DNA of 44,978 nucleotides, from assembly GCA_937927195.1 (NCBI GenBank), contig CALBCY010000049.1, forward strand, positions 1-44,978, in the 5' to 3' direction. The notes beneath the pieces are model-generated. The model saw nothing but the letters and a program-made list of their open reading frames with translations, was not told the DNA's origin and made no database searches. A program made the translations under genes and the position numbers. Source of the DNA: an uncultured Chitinophagales bacterium (GTDB lineage: Bacteria; Bacteroidota; Bacteroidia; Chitinophagales; UBA2359). Shown in pieces: positions 23,013-32,244 of this stretch (positions within the stretch are counted from its first letter, which is position 1; each line of letters starts with the position of its first letter).

Positions 23013-24131
23013 ATGCTATTAGAAAATCCCAGCTTAGAAAATATTATATTAAACATAGACAAATTCAACGAGGATTCAGTTTATGATTTTTTAATTCTTT
23101 GTGGAGAAAATTGTGGTTTGGATTACGAGAAATTAATTCAAGTACTTTCAGATAAGGCCGTGCGGTTTTGTGGCGGAATTTTTCCAAGTGTTATTGAAGG
23201 GAATACCAGTCATTCCGACAAAGTATTGTTGTTGCAAGTGCAATTTGATTCTGACCCTATTTTGATTCAAGGATTGGACAATGGAGACATTAAAATTCCT
23301 CCACTGCAAGGCCTTAAACCTGAAGGAAGTCTTTTTATTTTGGTAGATGGTTTGAGTGATTGGATTTCAAAATTTGTATTCAGTCTTTATAAGGAAATAG
23401 GATCTGAATACCAGGTTTTTGGTTCAGGAACAGGTTCAGGAACATTTGAACGCATCAATTGTGTATTCTCCCATCAAGGATTCTTTAAAGATTCGGCCGT
23501 TGTTGTTTCTTTAAAAAACCCAATTACTCAATCAACCAGGCATGGTTGGAAAACAATAGCCGGACCCTACTTGGCTACTAAAACTACAGCAAATGTATTG
23601 GAGCAGATTAACTGGGAGCCTGCTTATAAAATATACAAAGAGATCATTGAAAAAGAAGAGGAAGTAGTTTTGACAGAGGACAATTACTATGAATATGCCA
23701 AGCATTATCCTTTTGGTGTCCATCGTTCTAGCGGAGAAAATTTGATTCGTGATCCAGTTGCATTGGAAAACAATGAATCCATTAGATTTGGTGCAGAAAT
23801 CCCCTCAAACTCCGTCTTGTACTTGATGAAATCTGAAATTGAAGACATGCTTTCTGCAGGTCAAAACGTTTGCAAGGATGTCATTAATAGATGCAAAAAA
23901 GGCGAGTTTTTGTTTATCGCAGATTGCATTTCAAGAACCTGGATTCTGAATGATCAATTTGCTGATGAATTGGAAAACATTGCATCTGAAGCAGCAGTAA
24001 AAAACTTGCCTGTTTATGGGGTACTTTCAATGGGTGAAATTTCTTCTGCCAACGGAGGTTTACTTGATTATCACCACAAAACAATTGTGATCAGCATCCT
24101 GGACAAGCCTGAGGAGAAGGATGGAAAATAA
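23013..24131 (+). CDS. FIST-domain sensory protein
   Basis: The 372-residue product has an N-terminal FIST domain (about 15-210, with RFCGGIFPSVIEG and YQVFGSGTGSG, the glycine-rich region) and a C-terminal FIST_C domain (about 215-365, ending VYGVLSMGEISS). FIST proteins sense small ligands; members called NosP bind heme and nitric oxide and control a histidine kinase encoded next to them. Here the kinase gene overlaps the end of this gene by 11 bases, so the pair is cotranslated. Whether this protein binds heme cannot be told from the sequence. Confidence 0.9.
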   Translation: MLLENPSLENIILNIDKFNEDSVYDFLILCGENCGLDYEKLIQVLSDKAVRFCGGIFPSVIEGNTSHSDKVLLLQVQFDSDPILIQGLDNGDIKIPPLQGLKPEGSLFILVDGLSDWISKFVFSLYKEIGSEYQVFGSGTGSGTFERINCVFSHQGFFKDSAVVVSLKNPITQSTRHGWKTIAGPYLATKTTANVLEQINWEPAYKIYKEIIEKEEEVVLTEDNYYEYAKHYPFGVHRSSGENLIRDPVALENNESIRFGAEIPSNSVLYLMKSEIEDMLSAGQNVCKDVINRCKKGEFLFIADCISRTWILNDQFADELENIASEAAVKNLPVYGVLSMGEISSANGGLLDYHHKTIVISILDKPEEKDGK

Positions 24132-25368
24132 TAAGATTTCCGATATCGTTATCACACTTTCTTCCCTATATGAGCTTTTACTCAACATAGGGCAATCCTT
24201 TGATATAGAGGAAAATGCAGAAACGTTTTTGAGGACCTTAATGTTGCAAAAAAATATTTCCTTCGCAGGCTATTACATCTTTGAAAGTTCAGATAGGATA
24301 AAAAAGGTTTATTCCATCCCAAAAACTGAAAATGAACAGGCCGAAATTAATTTTGATCTAACAGAATTACTAGACCAAAAACGATTCAAAATATTGGATG
24401 AATCAAAGTCGGGTTTTCAATCCATTGCAAAGCTGACCAAACTCGTTCAAAATGAATTCGTTGTTTATTCTATTGGAACCAAAGGCCTATTGGTTCTGGG
24501 AAAAAAGAACGAGCCATTTATCGAGCAAGATTTGAACAAAAGTGAATTGGTATTAAATAAGTTCGGATTGTTTATGGAAAGCCTCGAAAGTCATCATCAG
24601 ATCAAGGATGAAATAAAAATAAAGGAAGAACAAGCCCAAAAATTAAGCAAGCAAAATGAGGATTTGATAAAATATATTCGATCCAACAATGAACTCGAAC
24701 AATTTGCTTATCGAGTTTCACATGACTTAAATTCACCCTTAAATTCCATCATAGGTTTTTCAAATTTGTTTGCCCAAAGCACGGATGCCAATCTTACAGA
24801 AGAGCAGCAAATGTTTTTGAAGTATATTTTGGATGCTGGGACGGAAATGAAAAATTTGATCATAGGCATTTTGGATTATTCAAAGATAAATGGGCAGGCT
24901 ACAAATTTAAAGAAGATTGATGTTGGGCAAATGATTGAAAAAATCAGAAACCTACTCAATAAAAATTTGATTGATTCTAAGGGCGAAATCATTGTTAAGG
25001 ACCTGCCAGATTTTATTTTTGCTGATGAAACAAAAATTAAGCAATTGTTTCTCAATCTGATATCCAATGCATTAAAGTTTAATCGGGAAAATGTTCCTCC
25101 GGTTGTAACAATCAATGGTGCGATTAAGGAAAACGAAATTCACTTTTCAATTAAAGACAACGGCATTGGAATTCCAATGGAAAGTAGGGATGCTATATTT
25201 GATGTTTTTAACAAAGCTCAAAACAATTTTAAGTTTGCAGGACATGGGATTGGTCTGAGTATTTGTAAACAGATTGTCAATCAGCATAAAGGTGAAATCT
25301 GGGTGGAATCAGAATTGGATCAAGGAACGACCTTCCATTTTAAGTTGGCTAAACTTGGTCTTTTTTAG
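24121..25368 (+). CDS. Histidine kinase, partner of the FIST protein
   Basis: The 415-residue product has an N-terminal GAF-like sensory region (about 20-150), a short coiled coil (160-190), and then HisKA and HATPase domains. The phosphorylated residue is His201 in SHDLNSPLNSIIGF. The ATP-binding boxes are NLISNALKFN (Asn316), DNGIGIP (346-352) and GHGIGLSICKQIV (374-386). No membrane segment is present, so it is cytoplasmic. No response regulator gene follows, so the phosphate acceptor is encoded elsewhere. It overlaps the FIST gene by 11 bases. Confidence 0.95.
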   Translation: MENNKISDIVITLSSLYELLLNIGQSFDIEENAETFLRTLMLQKNISFAGYYIFESSDRIKKVYSIPKTENEQAEINFDLTELLDQKRFKILDESKSGFQSIAKLTKLVQNEFVVYSIGTKGLLVLGKKNEPFIEQDLNKSELVLNKFGLFMESLESHHQIKDEIKIKEEQAQKLSKQNEDLIKYIRSNNELEQFAYRVSHDLNSPLNSIIGFSNLFAQSTDANLTEEQQMFLKYILDAGTEMKNLIIGILDYSKINGQATNLKKIDVGQMIEKIRNLLNKNLIDSKGEIIVKDLPDFIFADETKIKQLFLNLISNALKFNRENVPPVVTINGAIKENEIHFSIKDNGIGIPMESRDAIFDVFNKAQNNFKFAGHGIGLSICKQIVNQHKGEIWVESELDQGTTFHFKLAKLGLF

Positions 25369-25457
25369 AACTTGACAGTGTACAAAGGAAATCAACCCAT
25401 CGGAAAACATCAAGATTGGGAAACTAATTGTGAGGTACTCCAGTCTGAAATCTGAAG

Positions 25458-25796
25458 TCAAGATGAATAATATTGTTGCCCATCTTCTCCCAAAACCTTC
25501 CCATTGAGATCCTTGCTGACATTCATAATCTTTTCAAGCACAAAAGCATCGGGTCGATTTACGGAAATATGTCCCTTTTCTTCATTAAATGAAAAGGGTA
25601 CTTCGTAATTACTATTGGGTTTCCAAATTCCGCAATTTGGAGCTTCTATTTTTATTATATTTCCAGTAATTGGATTGCTTATGGATAAGAAATCAACCAT
25701 GGTGAAATCAGAAGCTTGCTTCAAGTATTTCGTCCATTGGGCAAGACTTATTTTATTCTTTTTATCCTTGCTTTCAATTGTAACTGAATTTTCCAT
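25458..25796 (-). CDS. Hypothetical protein, 112 aa
   Basis: The product is not recognised. It has no signal peptide or membrane helix. Residues around 35-55 (VDFLSISNPITGNIIKIEAP) look beta-rich, and the rest is polar. Start is ATG at 25796. A perfect hairpin lies 20 bases upstream of the start in the leader, which suggests some regulation. The stop codon runs into two 7-bp repeats on the plus strand (TGAAATC, TGAAGTC), similar in layout to the heptad arrays elsewhere. Function unknown. Confidence 0.65.
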   Translation of the reverse strand: MENSVTIESKDKKNKISLAQWTKYLKQASDFTMVDFLSISNPITGNIIKIEAPNCGIWKPNSNYEVPFSFNEEKGHISVNRPDAFVLEKIMNVSKDLNGKVLGEDGQQYYSS

Positions 25797-26097
25797 TTCT
25801 TTTATTGTTGGCTTTCCTTTGGTGTTTTCACCAAAGGACCTGGTGAACTTTTATGAAACGAAGCAAAAATGCTAAATTTAAGGGGCAGAATTAATCAAAC
25901 AATGCCCTTTTGGTCATAAGACCAAAAGTAAGCGTCATAAGCCCAAAAATAAAGCAATTTTTTGATTTGAGAAAATGTCAAGTCCTCAAGTCTAGCATTT
26001 GAAAGGCCATCCTAATTGGATCAAGTATTATATTTGAAGCAGTAGATTATTGGGAAAAGGCTTGATTGTGAACTGGTGGCAAATCGCAAATTGCAAA
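25797..26097. other. 301-base gap with two hairpins and a direct repeat
   Basis: A perfect inverted repeat TCCTTTGGTG-TTTT-CACCAAAGGA lies at 25815-25838, in the leader of the 112-aa gene. A second, CTTTTGGTC-ATAA-GACCAAAAG, lies at 25907-25928 and is followed by an imperfect 21-bp repeat. The last 20 bases hold a short heptad array. I see no gene here. Confidence 0.7.
25907..25955. repeat. GACCAAAAG hairpin with 21-bp direct repeat (copy 1)
   Basis: CTTTTGGTC and GACCAAAAG (25907-25915, 25920-25928) form a perfect 9-bp hairpin. The unit GTCATAAGACCAAAAGTAAGC (25913-25933) recurs with three differences at 25934-25955. The same 9-bp arms with a different loop occur at 41416-41437. Confidence 0.75.
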
Positions 26098-26099
26098 TC
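26079..26099. repeat. Heptad repeat array 4 (GCAAATY), three units
   Basis: GCAAATC, GCAAATT and GCAAATC follow each other exactly in phase. The last unit overlaps the stop codon of the endonuclease gene (26098-26100, read TGA on the minus strand). Confidence 0.65.
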
Positions 26100-27756
26100 A
26101 CTTTTGTATTACAAAAGATTTTACTGCAATTTTATTATTGTGCTCAAGGTGAATCCAGTACAAACCGTTGTTGAATTGAGAAATTGGAACACTGATATTG
26201 GATTCCTTGAAATTTGACTTCAGCATCAATTTACCTTGATTGTCAAAAATAGAAAATTTGATAAGACCAGTATTTGGCTCATCTATGATTAGATTGATCG
26301 TGTTTTGGGTAGGATTTGGATAAACCTGAACTTGATCTGAAAAGTCCGTTCCGACTTTTTCGATACCGACAGTTGTATTAACATAAATAGGAACTTCAAC
26401 ATCTTGAAAGTCCTCCTCGTCTGTTTTAAAGGTCAATCTGTTAAAGGCACTGCCATCCCCTCCGTCTACACTAACCATTATGCTGAGATCTTCACCTGGC
26501 TCAAGCGTATAACTTTCATTGGGATCGATAGAAATTTCAATTTCATTGTCATTGTCAAGGTCAAAATCTGATAAAACGATGTCCTCATCACTGTCATTGT
26601 ATACAGCATAGGCGAAATAATATTCAGCTTCATCATCGGAGATCATTCCAAAATCTATTATTTCAGAAGTGAAAATCAATGCAGGATCATTGTCTGTGGG
26701 AACGATTGTTCCGAAATTTGTTATTCTGTCTGCAAATTGTGGATAATCAATGTATGGGTTTCTATTGTTTTGAAGATCAAAAATATCTTGGTTTCTCAGC
26801 ATCTCGACTTCTGTCGGCGGATATTGCGCATTCCAGTTCCTCAAAGTGTTTTCTGAAATATTGACCCAATTGAGGTTGACCGAAGAATTATCTTTATATC
26901 TGGTCGCAAAATATAAAATAGCTCTAGCAGATGGACCTTTTTGCTCATTTCTAGGTTCAAAAAAATCATTGGCCTTCTGAGAGCCACCTACTGCCCAAGT
27001 TGGGTTGATTACGGTGTTGAAAGGCGAATTCCCTCTTGCTGAATTGGCACCTTGTTCAGAAGGAAACAAATGGTGAACATCCGATTGCATAGGACTATCG
27101 CCCGCTCCAAACGATTGTGGCCATGAATGTTCGCAATTGAAACCCATGCCCTGCAATTGCTGGCGATTGTTATAGCCAGCAGCAACTTCACCTGTATAAA
27201 CACAAGTGATGGTGTTTTCATCTGCATCTTGCCCATTAACTTTCTGATTGTCTATTTGCATGTACAAATAATCCCTCGCTGAATTGTAACCCAATTCCAA
27301 ATAGTTTTCACCTGTTATTTCTGAAAGTTTGTTCTTAAGTGATGCATAAGAGAGATCAAATGTTTCATCGTAGTAATTATTCTGATATTGACAAGATCCG
27401 ATTAAATCAACTGCAATGGTTCCTCTGTTTTCTGTAACGATGAACAATTCTGTATTGTGGTTGACATTGTGAATTGGAGCAAATGTAATTGATACAACCC
27501 TGCTTGCGCCAGCTTCCAAATCAAATTCGTTAAGATTAGATGTAAATGCAGGGCTATTGAAAGTGTCAAAGAAGGCGAGATCTGTAACACGAATGGTTTG
27601 ATTGCCTGTATTGCTAAGTGTCAATTCCAGCGTTTCACTTTCTTGATCCATTACCTCCCCGAAATCCAATTGCCCTTGGTCTGTAACAAGCGTTTGAGAC
27701 AATAAAGAATGTCCTGATAAAATCAGGAAAAATAAAACAGGGAGTATTCGCAGCAT
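26098..27756 (-). CDS. Secreted endonuclease I family nuclease with type IX sorting domain
   Basis: The product has 552 residues from ATG 27756; a TTG just before it also lies in frame. A signal peptide (LRILPVLFFLILSGHSLLSQ) is followed by an Ig-like region (about 25-122) of the choice-of-anchor type. The catalytic endonuclease I domain covers about 130-355, with the beta-beta-alpha-metal motif FNCEHSWPQSF (His near 210) and SDVHHLFPS, then NRNPYIDYP. The C-terminus is a type A sorting domain (VQVYPNPTQN to VKSFVIQK), so the enzyme is probably released or surface-attached by type IX secretion, for DNA scavenging. Confidence 0.93.
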   Translation of the reverse strand: MLRILPVLFFLILSGHSLLSQTLVTDQGQLDFGEVMDQESETLELTLSNTGNQTIRVTDLAFFDTFNSPAFTSNLNEFDLEAGASRVVSITFAPIHNVNHNTELFIVTENRGTIAVDLIGSCQYQNNYYDETFDLSYASLKNKLSEITGENYLELGYNSARDYLYMQIDNQKVNGQDADENTITCVYTGEVAAGYNNRQQLQGMGFNCEHSWPQSFGAGDSPMQSDVHHLFPSEQGANSARGNSPFNTVINPTWAVGGSQKANDFFEPRNEQKGPSARAILYFATRYKDNSSVNLNWVNISENTLRNWNAQYPPTEVEMLRNQDIFDLQNNRNPYIDYPQFADRITNFGTIVPTDNDPALIFTSEIIDFGMISDDEAEYYFAYAVYNDSDEDIVLSDFDLDNDNEIEISIDPNESYTLEPGEDLSIMVSVDGGDGSAFNRLTFKTDEEDFQDVEVPIYVNTTVGIEKVGTDFSDQVQVYPNPTQNTINLIIDEPNTGLIKFSIFDNQGKLMLKSNFKESNISVPISQFNNGLYWIHLEHNNKIAVKSFVIQK

Positions 27757-28103
27757 CAAAATGGTTTTCTCGTAAAATCTAGTAAAAATAATTAAGTTTA
27801 AAGATAAATAATTGATTGCTAAATGCTTCTATAAAGAACATTTAATTTTATATCCTTAACGACATATCGTTATGACTATAAATTATAATATTGATTACAT
27901 TTTTTAACACTTTTTCAAAACAATTTTCTAATCCTAATTAAGCAGCATTCAGTTCCAAATGAAAAAGCAAAAAAAATAACATGGTCATTTGAAAATTTAA
28001 TCCAATAAGAAATGATTTATGGTCTTTGATTCGCCGCTTTTAAACTTTAGTAAAATTGGTTTGTTTGCTCTATCTTCGTGGGAGGAGATTCAACAATCAC
28101 ATT
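27757..28103. other. 347-base gap between two divergent T9SS-cargo genes
   Basis: The sequence is very AT-rich. One perfect inverted repeat, TAACGA-CATA-TCGTTA, lies at 27857-27872 and could be an operator shared by both genes. A TATCTTCG element (28071-28078) resembles a -7 box for the downstream gene. No gene is seen. Confidence 0.5.
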
Positions 28104-29270
28104 ATGTTTTATAAAACGAAATATAGAATTCTTTTGTTTGCCTTTGCACTGGTATTTTATGCACAAAATACAAACGGGCAAGAAGTGGAAAGAAGAATTC
28201 TAGTAGAAAAATTTGGAGCTACATGGTGTGCTTGGTGTCCAGTGGGCGATGTAATGATAGATTCCTTGCTGGATCAGAACCCTGAATTTCTGGAAGTAGC
28301 CATCCACATCAATGATGCATTATCTTTTCCGGCAGGGGATTCTTTGGCAGCTCCTTATGTAAATGGTACACCTGGTGCAGCATTTAATCGCAAGAAATTT
28401 GATTTTGCTTACAAGGTGGGTGTGCATTTCTCAGATTGGGATGCTTGCTTTGAAGCGAACTATGGCTCTATTGTCCCTTTCTCTATTCATTCAGAAAATT
28501 CCTATGATCCAGAAAGTTCTGAGCTGTCTATTGAAATGGATGTTGTTTCACATGCACAACTTTCAGGCGATTTCAGGGTAAATTGTTACTTGGTCGAAAA
28601 GGAGTTTTCCGATCCGGCCTTTCAATTTGGTCAGCAGAATGGATTTGATGTTTACGAAGGGCATCCGCTTTTTGGATTGGGCAGTCCAATTGAAAGTTAT
28701 GTTTTTAAAAATATTGTTCGTGAAATGTTGGGTGGAACATGGGGATTGTCGAATGTAATTCCAGACAATGTTGTGAATGGGGAAGTTTACAGCAAAACTT
28801 TTACTACTCAAATTCCAGAAGGAGCTGATCCAAACAATTATTTTTATGTTTTGATGGTTCAGAATTATGAAGAAGACATCAATGAGCGTTCTGTGATCAA
28901 TGCTTACGAGGGAATCATTAATTATGAAATTTCATCAGACACAATAGTCACAGATACCATGATCGTGAATGAAGATTCAATTGACTTGGCTGTTTCTGAA
29001 ATTGATGGTGAAATGGATTTCAATCAAAAGGCGATAAGGGTCTTTCCCAATCCGTCGTCAGACTTCATTAATATTGACCTAGCAAACTTGAGATCCTTGG
29101 AAGAAATATCTATTCGAAACCTCAATGGCGCGCTCCTCAAAAATATTGCTCTAGAAGGCGAGAAAGATCTTGTGAAATTAAGTCTTGATTTGATGGAGAG
29201 TGGATTGTATTTAATCGAAATTAAAACCGTCGATGCCAGATATTTTGAGAAAATTCTTGTTGTGAAATGA
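28104..29270 (+). CDS. Secreted Omp28-like thioredoxin-fold protein with type IX sorting domain
   Basis: The product has 388 residues from ATG 28104, chosen because it opens the signal peptide MFYKTKYRILLFAFALVFYA; the frame is open 16 codons further upstream without looking like coding sequence. A thioredoxin-like motif FGATWCAWCPVG starts the mature part, as in the Omp28-related proteins of Bacteroidota. A central beta-rich domain follows (about 130-270). The end is a type A sorting domain (IRVFPNPSSDFINI to YFEKILVVK). A surface or extracellular redox or binding role is an inference. Confidence 0.88.
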   Translation: MFYKTKYRILLFAFALVFYAQNTNGQEVERRILVEKFGATWCAWCPVGDVMIDSLLDQNPEFLEVAIHINDALSFPAGDSLAAPYVNGTPGAAFNRKKFDFAYKVGVHFSDWDACFEANYGSIVPFSIHSENSYDPESSELSIEMDVVSHAQLSGDFRVNCYLVEKEFSDPAFQFGQQNGFDVYEGHPLFGLGSPIESYVFKNIVREMLGGTWGLSNVIPDNVVNGEVYSKTFTTQIPEGADPNNYFYVLMVQNYEEDINERSVINAYEGIINYEISSDTIVTDTMIVNEDSIDLAVSEIDGEMDFNQKAIRVFPNPSSDFINIDLANLRSLEEISIRNLNGALLKNIALEGEKDLVKLSLDLMESGLYLIEIKTVDARYFEKILVVK

Positions 29271-29617
29271 TTTTCAAGTACAATTAATAATTTGTTCCCA
29301 ATTCTATGCTCCAGATTGGGAATCACAATCTTCGATTTCATTCTAATTCCACGATAACTATTCAAACTCAGTTTGGATATCGATCTTAGAACGCCCCATC
29401 AATCGCATTTCACTCAGTTTAGATCACTCAGTTTAGATCACTCAGTTTAGATCAGTCAGTTTAAATCATTCGGTTTAGAGAATCACACACGGGATGTTGA
29501 ATAAGTCTTAGTTTCAATTTCAATTAATCTCATCATCAAAAAGGATTTATTTGCTTATATTGTAATCCTCTACTATCCGTCTCTGCCGTTTAGCGTCAAA
29601 CAATATTTAAAAGCATT
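29271..29617. other. 347-base gap with hairpin and tandem repeats
   Basis: An inverted repeat TTCCCAAT/ATTGGGAA with a 12-nt spacer lies at 29295-29322, soon after the Omp28-like gene, and may end its transcript although no T-run follows. A five-unit 14-bp tandem repeat fills 29411-29480. No gene is seen. Confidence 0.6.
29411..29480. repeat. Tandem repeat of 14 bp, five units
   Basis: Three identical units CACTCAGTTTAGAT (29411-29452) are followed by CAGTCAGTTTAAAT and CATTCGGTTTAGAG. A lone diverged copy (AACTCAGTTTGGAT) lies at about 29365-29378. The unit length is twice that of the heptads found elsewhere. Confidence 0.9.
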
Positions 29618-30625
29618 ATGAAACACTACCACTCAATTTTTTTTCTTCTCCTTATTAGTTTAACTTGCTGCAGTCAGGAAACAAGTGTAATTGCTGAGCG
29701 CGATTATCAATTTGATCGAAAACAAGAGATAAGTACGATCAGTTTTGGTTCTTGTAACAAGCATACAAAAGACCAACCATTGTGGAAATCCATCATTGAG
29801 AATGAGCCCTCCGTTTGGATTTGGCTTGGAGACATCATTTATGGGGATACAGAAAACATGGATCAGCTTCGTAAAAAATATGCTGTTCAAAAAGAAAAGG
29901 AAGAGTACCAAGCCTTGTTAAAATATGATTGTGACATAATTGGAGTTTACGATGATCACGATTATGGTAAAAACAATGCTGGGAAAGAATATCCAAGAAA
30001 GAAAGAGAGTAGGGAAGTGCTCTTTGAATTTTTAGATGTTCCTGCGGATGATAAGGCAAGGAAGCATGAAGGTGCTTACAATTCATTTGAATATGGTGTG
30101 GAGGGTGAAATGGTCAAAGTGATATTACTTGATGCTAGATATTTCAGAGACAAGCCTGGAAAAAAATCAGATGTTTTAGGCAAAGAGCAATGGGCTTGGT
30201 TGGAGAAAGAATTGGAGGAAAGTACTGCTCAAATTCACATTATTGGTTCTGGTATCCAGATCATTCCGAATCAGCATAAATTTGAAAAATGGGGAAAGTT
30301 TCCAAAGTCCCGCAAAAAGCTTTTTGATCTTTTAGTAAAAAAGGAAACTCCTGGCGTGATCTTCATAACTGGTGATCGTCATATTGGTGAAATTTCAAAA
30401 ATAGAATGGCCAAACTCGGCTTCTCCTTTTTATGAAATCACTTCCAGTGGGATGACTCATTTCTATGGATTGGCAAACGAGGAAAACAATGACAACAGAA
30501 TTGGCAAATTAGTAAAAGACTACAATTTTGGCCTAATCAACATTGATTGGAAATTGAAAGAATTGGAATTGCAAATTCGTGGACCAGAAAATATGATTCA
30601 TGAAACAACCAAGGTTAATTTTTAG
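29618..30625 (+). CDS. PhoD-like alkaline phosphatase-family phosphoesterase, secreted/lipoprotein
   Basis: The 335-residue product starts with a signal ending LISLTCCSQE, which can be a lipobox. The PhoD-like metallophosphoesterase core shows SFGSCNKH, WLGDIIYGD (metal-binding Asp), VYDDHDYGKNNAG, and FITGDRHIGEIS near the C-terminus. Relatives hydrolyse phosphodiesters or phosphomonoesters with iron and calcium, on the periplasmic or cell-surface side. It stands alone, convergent with the transglutaminase-like/TPR gene. Start is ATG at 29618. Confidence 0.92.
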   Translation: MKHYHSIFFLLLISLTCCSQETSVIAERDYQFDRKQEISTISFGSCNKHTKDQPLWKSIIENEPSVWIWLGDIIYGDTENMDQLRKKYAVQKEKEEYQALLKYDCDIIGVYDDHDYGKNNAGKEYPRKKESREVLFEFLDVPADDKARKHEGAYNSFEYGVEGEMVKVILLDARYFRDKPGKKSDVLGKEQWAWLEKELEESTAQIHIIGSGIQIIPNQHKFEKWGKFPKSRKKLFDLLVKKETPGVIFITGDRHIGEISKIEWPNSASPFYEITSSGMTHFYGLANEENNDNRIGKLVKDYNFGLINIDWKLKELELQIRGPENMIHETTKVNF

Positions 30626-30673
30626 ATAGGAGGTTTTGATGTTGGCATACAGGAGAAGAATGGACAGATTTTT

Positions 30674-32212
30674 TTACTTGTCAACAAATTCTCTCAGAAG
30701 TTTGAGTTTTCTTTTTAGGATTAAATTATAAGGATTGTATTCCAAGCCTTCCAACAACAATTCTTCAGCTTTTTTATAGTCATCTTTTCTGAAGTGGTGG
30801 GAAGAAATTGAACCAAAGGTAAAACCAAGTAATTCTTCGGGATAGTTTATTGACATTTTCGGATCAAAATCTTGACGAAATTGATTCAAATAGACCATCC
30901 CATCATTGATCTCTTCCAATTCAAAATGAATTAAGGCGATTTTTAGAATACACCAAGCCTTTGCGCTTAAAATTAACTCGTCTTCTTTGGCAAATTCAAA
31001 AATGTTTTGATAATGCCTCAAAGTGTCTAATGCCTCGGCTGGATTGGACATTTGGTTTAATTTTTTTACAATGCATTCACGGATCAATAGATTTAAATTC
31101 GGATGGTTTTTGTCATATATTGCTTCCAAACTTTTGAGTGCCTGGTCAAATTCGGTAGATTCATAATAATGCTGTGATAAGAACAGATGCTTGACCAGGT
31201 CAAACTCTTTTATAAGTTCTTTTTCCTCTATCGTCTGTCTTAAACAATTGTCTATTTCCATCAGGGATTCCACTTTTTTTGTCTGCTTCATATTTTGTTC
31301 CCAAAAAGAAAAATACATTTCAGCAATAAAGGGTATTATGTCTTCGGTCTCTTTATTGTAATTATACAACTTAGCAAAAGCAGCACAGTTTTGATCAGGA
31401 TTTTCGTCATTCAGGGTTTCAGTATCTAGTATTAGCAGGTAGTTCAACCATTCCTCTATATAAAAACCTCCGTGGAGGATATGCGCTTTCTCCATCTCTA
31501 GAATTGCTTTCTTTGGCTTCTCTTCTGCTACCGATTTAATTGAGTTGTTATAGTACTGAATACCTACCAATTGTTGCAATGAAATGATACTATCAGGAAG
31601 AATATGATTTTCTAAGAGGTCATCGTTATCGGCTTCCTGTCTTGTGAGAATTTTATTGCTGACCAAATATTCTCTGTATTCTTCCACTTGCTTTTCACTC
31701 AATTCTGATAGACCATTTACAGGATCAGTAGTTTCAAATATTATTCTCTCAGTCTTAGGGTAAACGATCAAATAAACATGCGTGGGTAATTCTCTTATTT
31801 CATAAGGAAGGTCAAAATATTGCAATGAAATGGCATACAATGCTGTTGCTGTAACGCAGTTAAATTCACCTTTTGAGAAGATGTCAGGAAAAGCGGGATT
31901 TTCAATATACCTGATTAAGTATTTTTTGTGGATACTCTCATAAATTAACTCAGCTTTCTTCTTTTCTTTTTTAGGAAGTTTTTCCTCTAATTCCCCCAAG
32001 AAATCATAGAATGAATTTCTCAAAAGTTCCTTGGATTTTAAATCCTTATCATTAATAAGATACAAAAGATCAAAGGCATTGCTGCTTTCAAAATTTTTGA
32101 AATATTCATATTCCTCATGTAAATCAAACAGTGTCGAATCTAAATCAGATTGACTCTTGACTTGGATTGTTAGTGAAATAATTAGAATACAAAGAGCGCT
32201 TATATTTTTCAT
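30674..32212 (-). CDS. Secreted transglutaminase-like/TPR protein
   Basis: The product has about 512 residues when started at ATG 32212, which opens a clean signal peptide (MKNISALCILIISLTIQVKS). Two more in-frame ATGs lie 12 and 24 bases upstream because a 12-bp unit is repeated there. Residues about 115-170 resemble a transglutaminase-like core: EFNCVTATALYAI (Cys), ELPTHVYLIV (His) and FETTDPVNG (Asp), so the catalytic triad may be present. The C-terminal part (about 320-505) is helical and TPR-like (YKKAEELLLEGLEYNP). Function is unknown; location is periplasmic. Confidence 0.75.
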   Translation of the reverse strand: MKNISALCILIISLTIQVKSQSDLDSTLFDLHEEYEYFKNFESSNAFDLLYLINDKDLKSKELLRNSFYDFLGELEEKLPKKEKKKAELIYESIHKKYLIRYIENPAFPDIFSKGEFNCVTATALYAISLQYFDLPYEIRELPTHVYLIVYPKTERIIFETTDPVNGLSELSEKQVEEYREYLVSNKILTRQEADNDDLLENHILPDSIISLQQLVGIQYYNNSIKSVAEEKPKKAILEMEKAHILHGGFYIEEWLNYLLILDTETLNDENPDQNCAAFAKLYNYNKETEDIIPFIAEMYFSFWEQNMKQTKKVESLMEIDNCLRQTIEEKELIKEFDLVKHLFLSQHYYESTEFDQALKSLEAIYDKNHPNLNLLIRECIVKKLNQMSNPAEALDTLRHYQNIFEFAKEDELILSAKAWCILKIALIHFELEEINDGMVYLNQFRQDFDPKMSINYPEELLGFTFGSISSHHFRKDDYKKAEELLLEGLEYNPYNLILKRKLKLLREFVDK

Positions 32213-32244
32213 CGTAAAGGTCATCGTAAAGGTCATCGTAAAGG
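32212..32244. repeat. 12-bp tandem repeat giving three in-frame start codons
   Basis: On the minus strand the unit ACGATGACCTTT is repeated, so that ATG occurs at 32236, 32224 and 32212, all in the same frame. The first ATG overlaps the TGA stop (32233-32235) of the truncated S41 frame as ATGA. Confidence 0.8.

Noticed and set aside
28056-28103. Start of the Omp28-like gene 16 codons upstream
   Set aside because: The extra residues (MVCLLYLRGRRF...) break the signal peptide pattern, and the region holds the promoter-like TATCTTCG.
29411-29480. CRISPR-like array
   Set aside because: Units are directly adjacent without spacers, only 14 bp long, and no cas genes are present.
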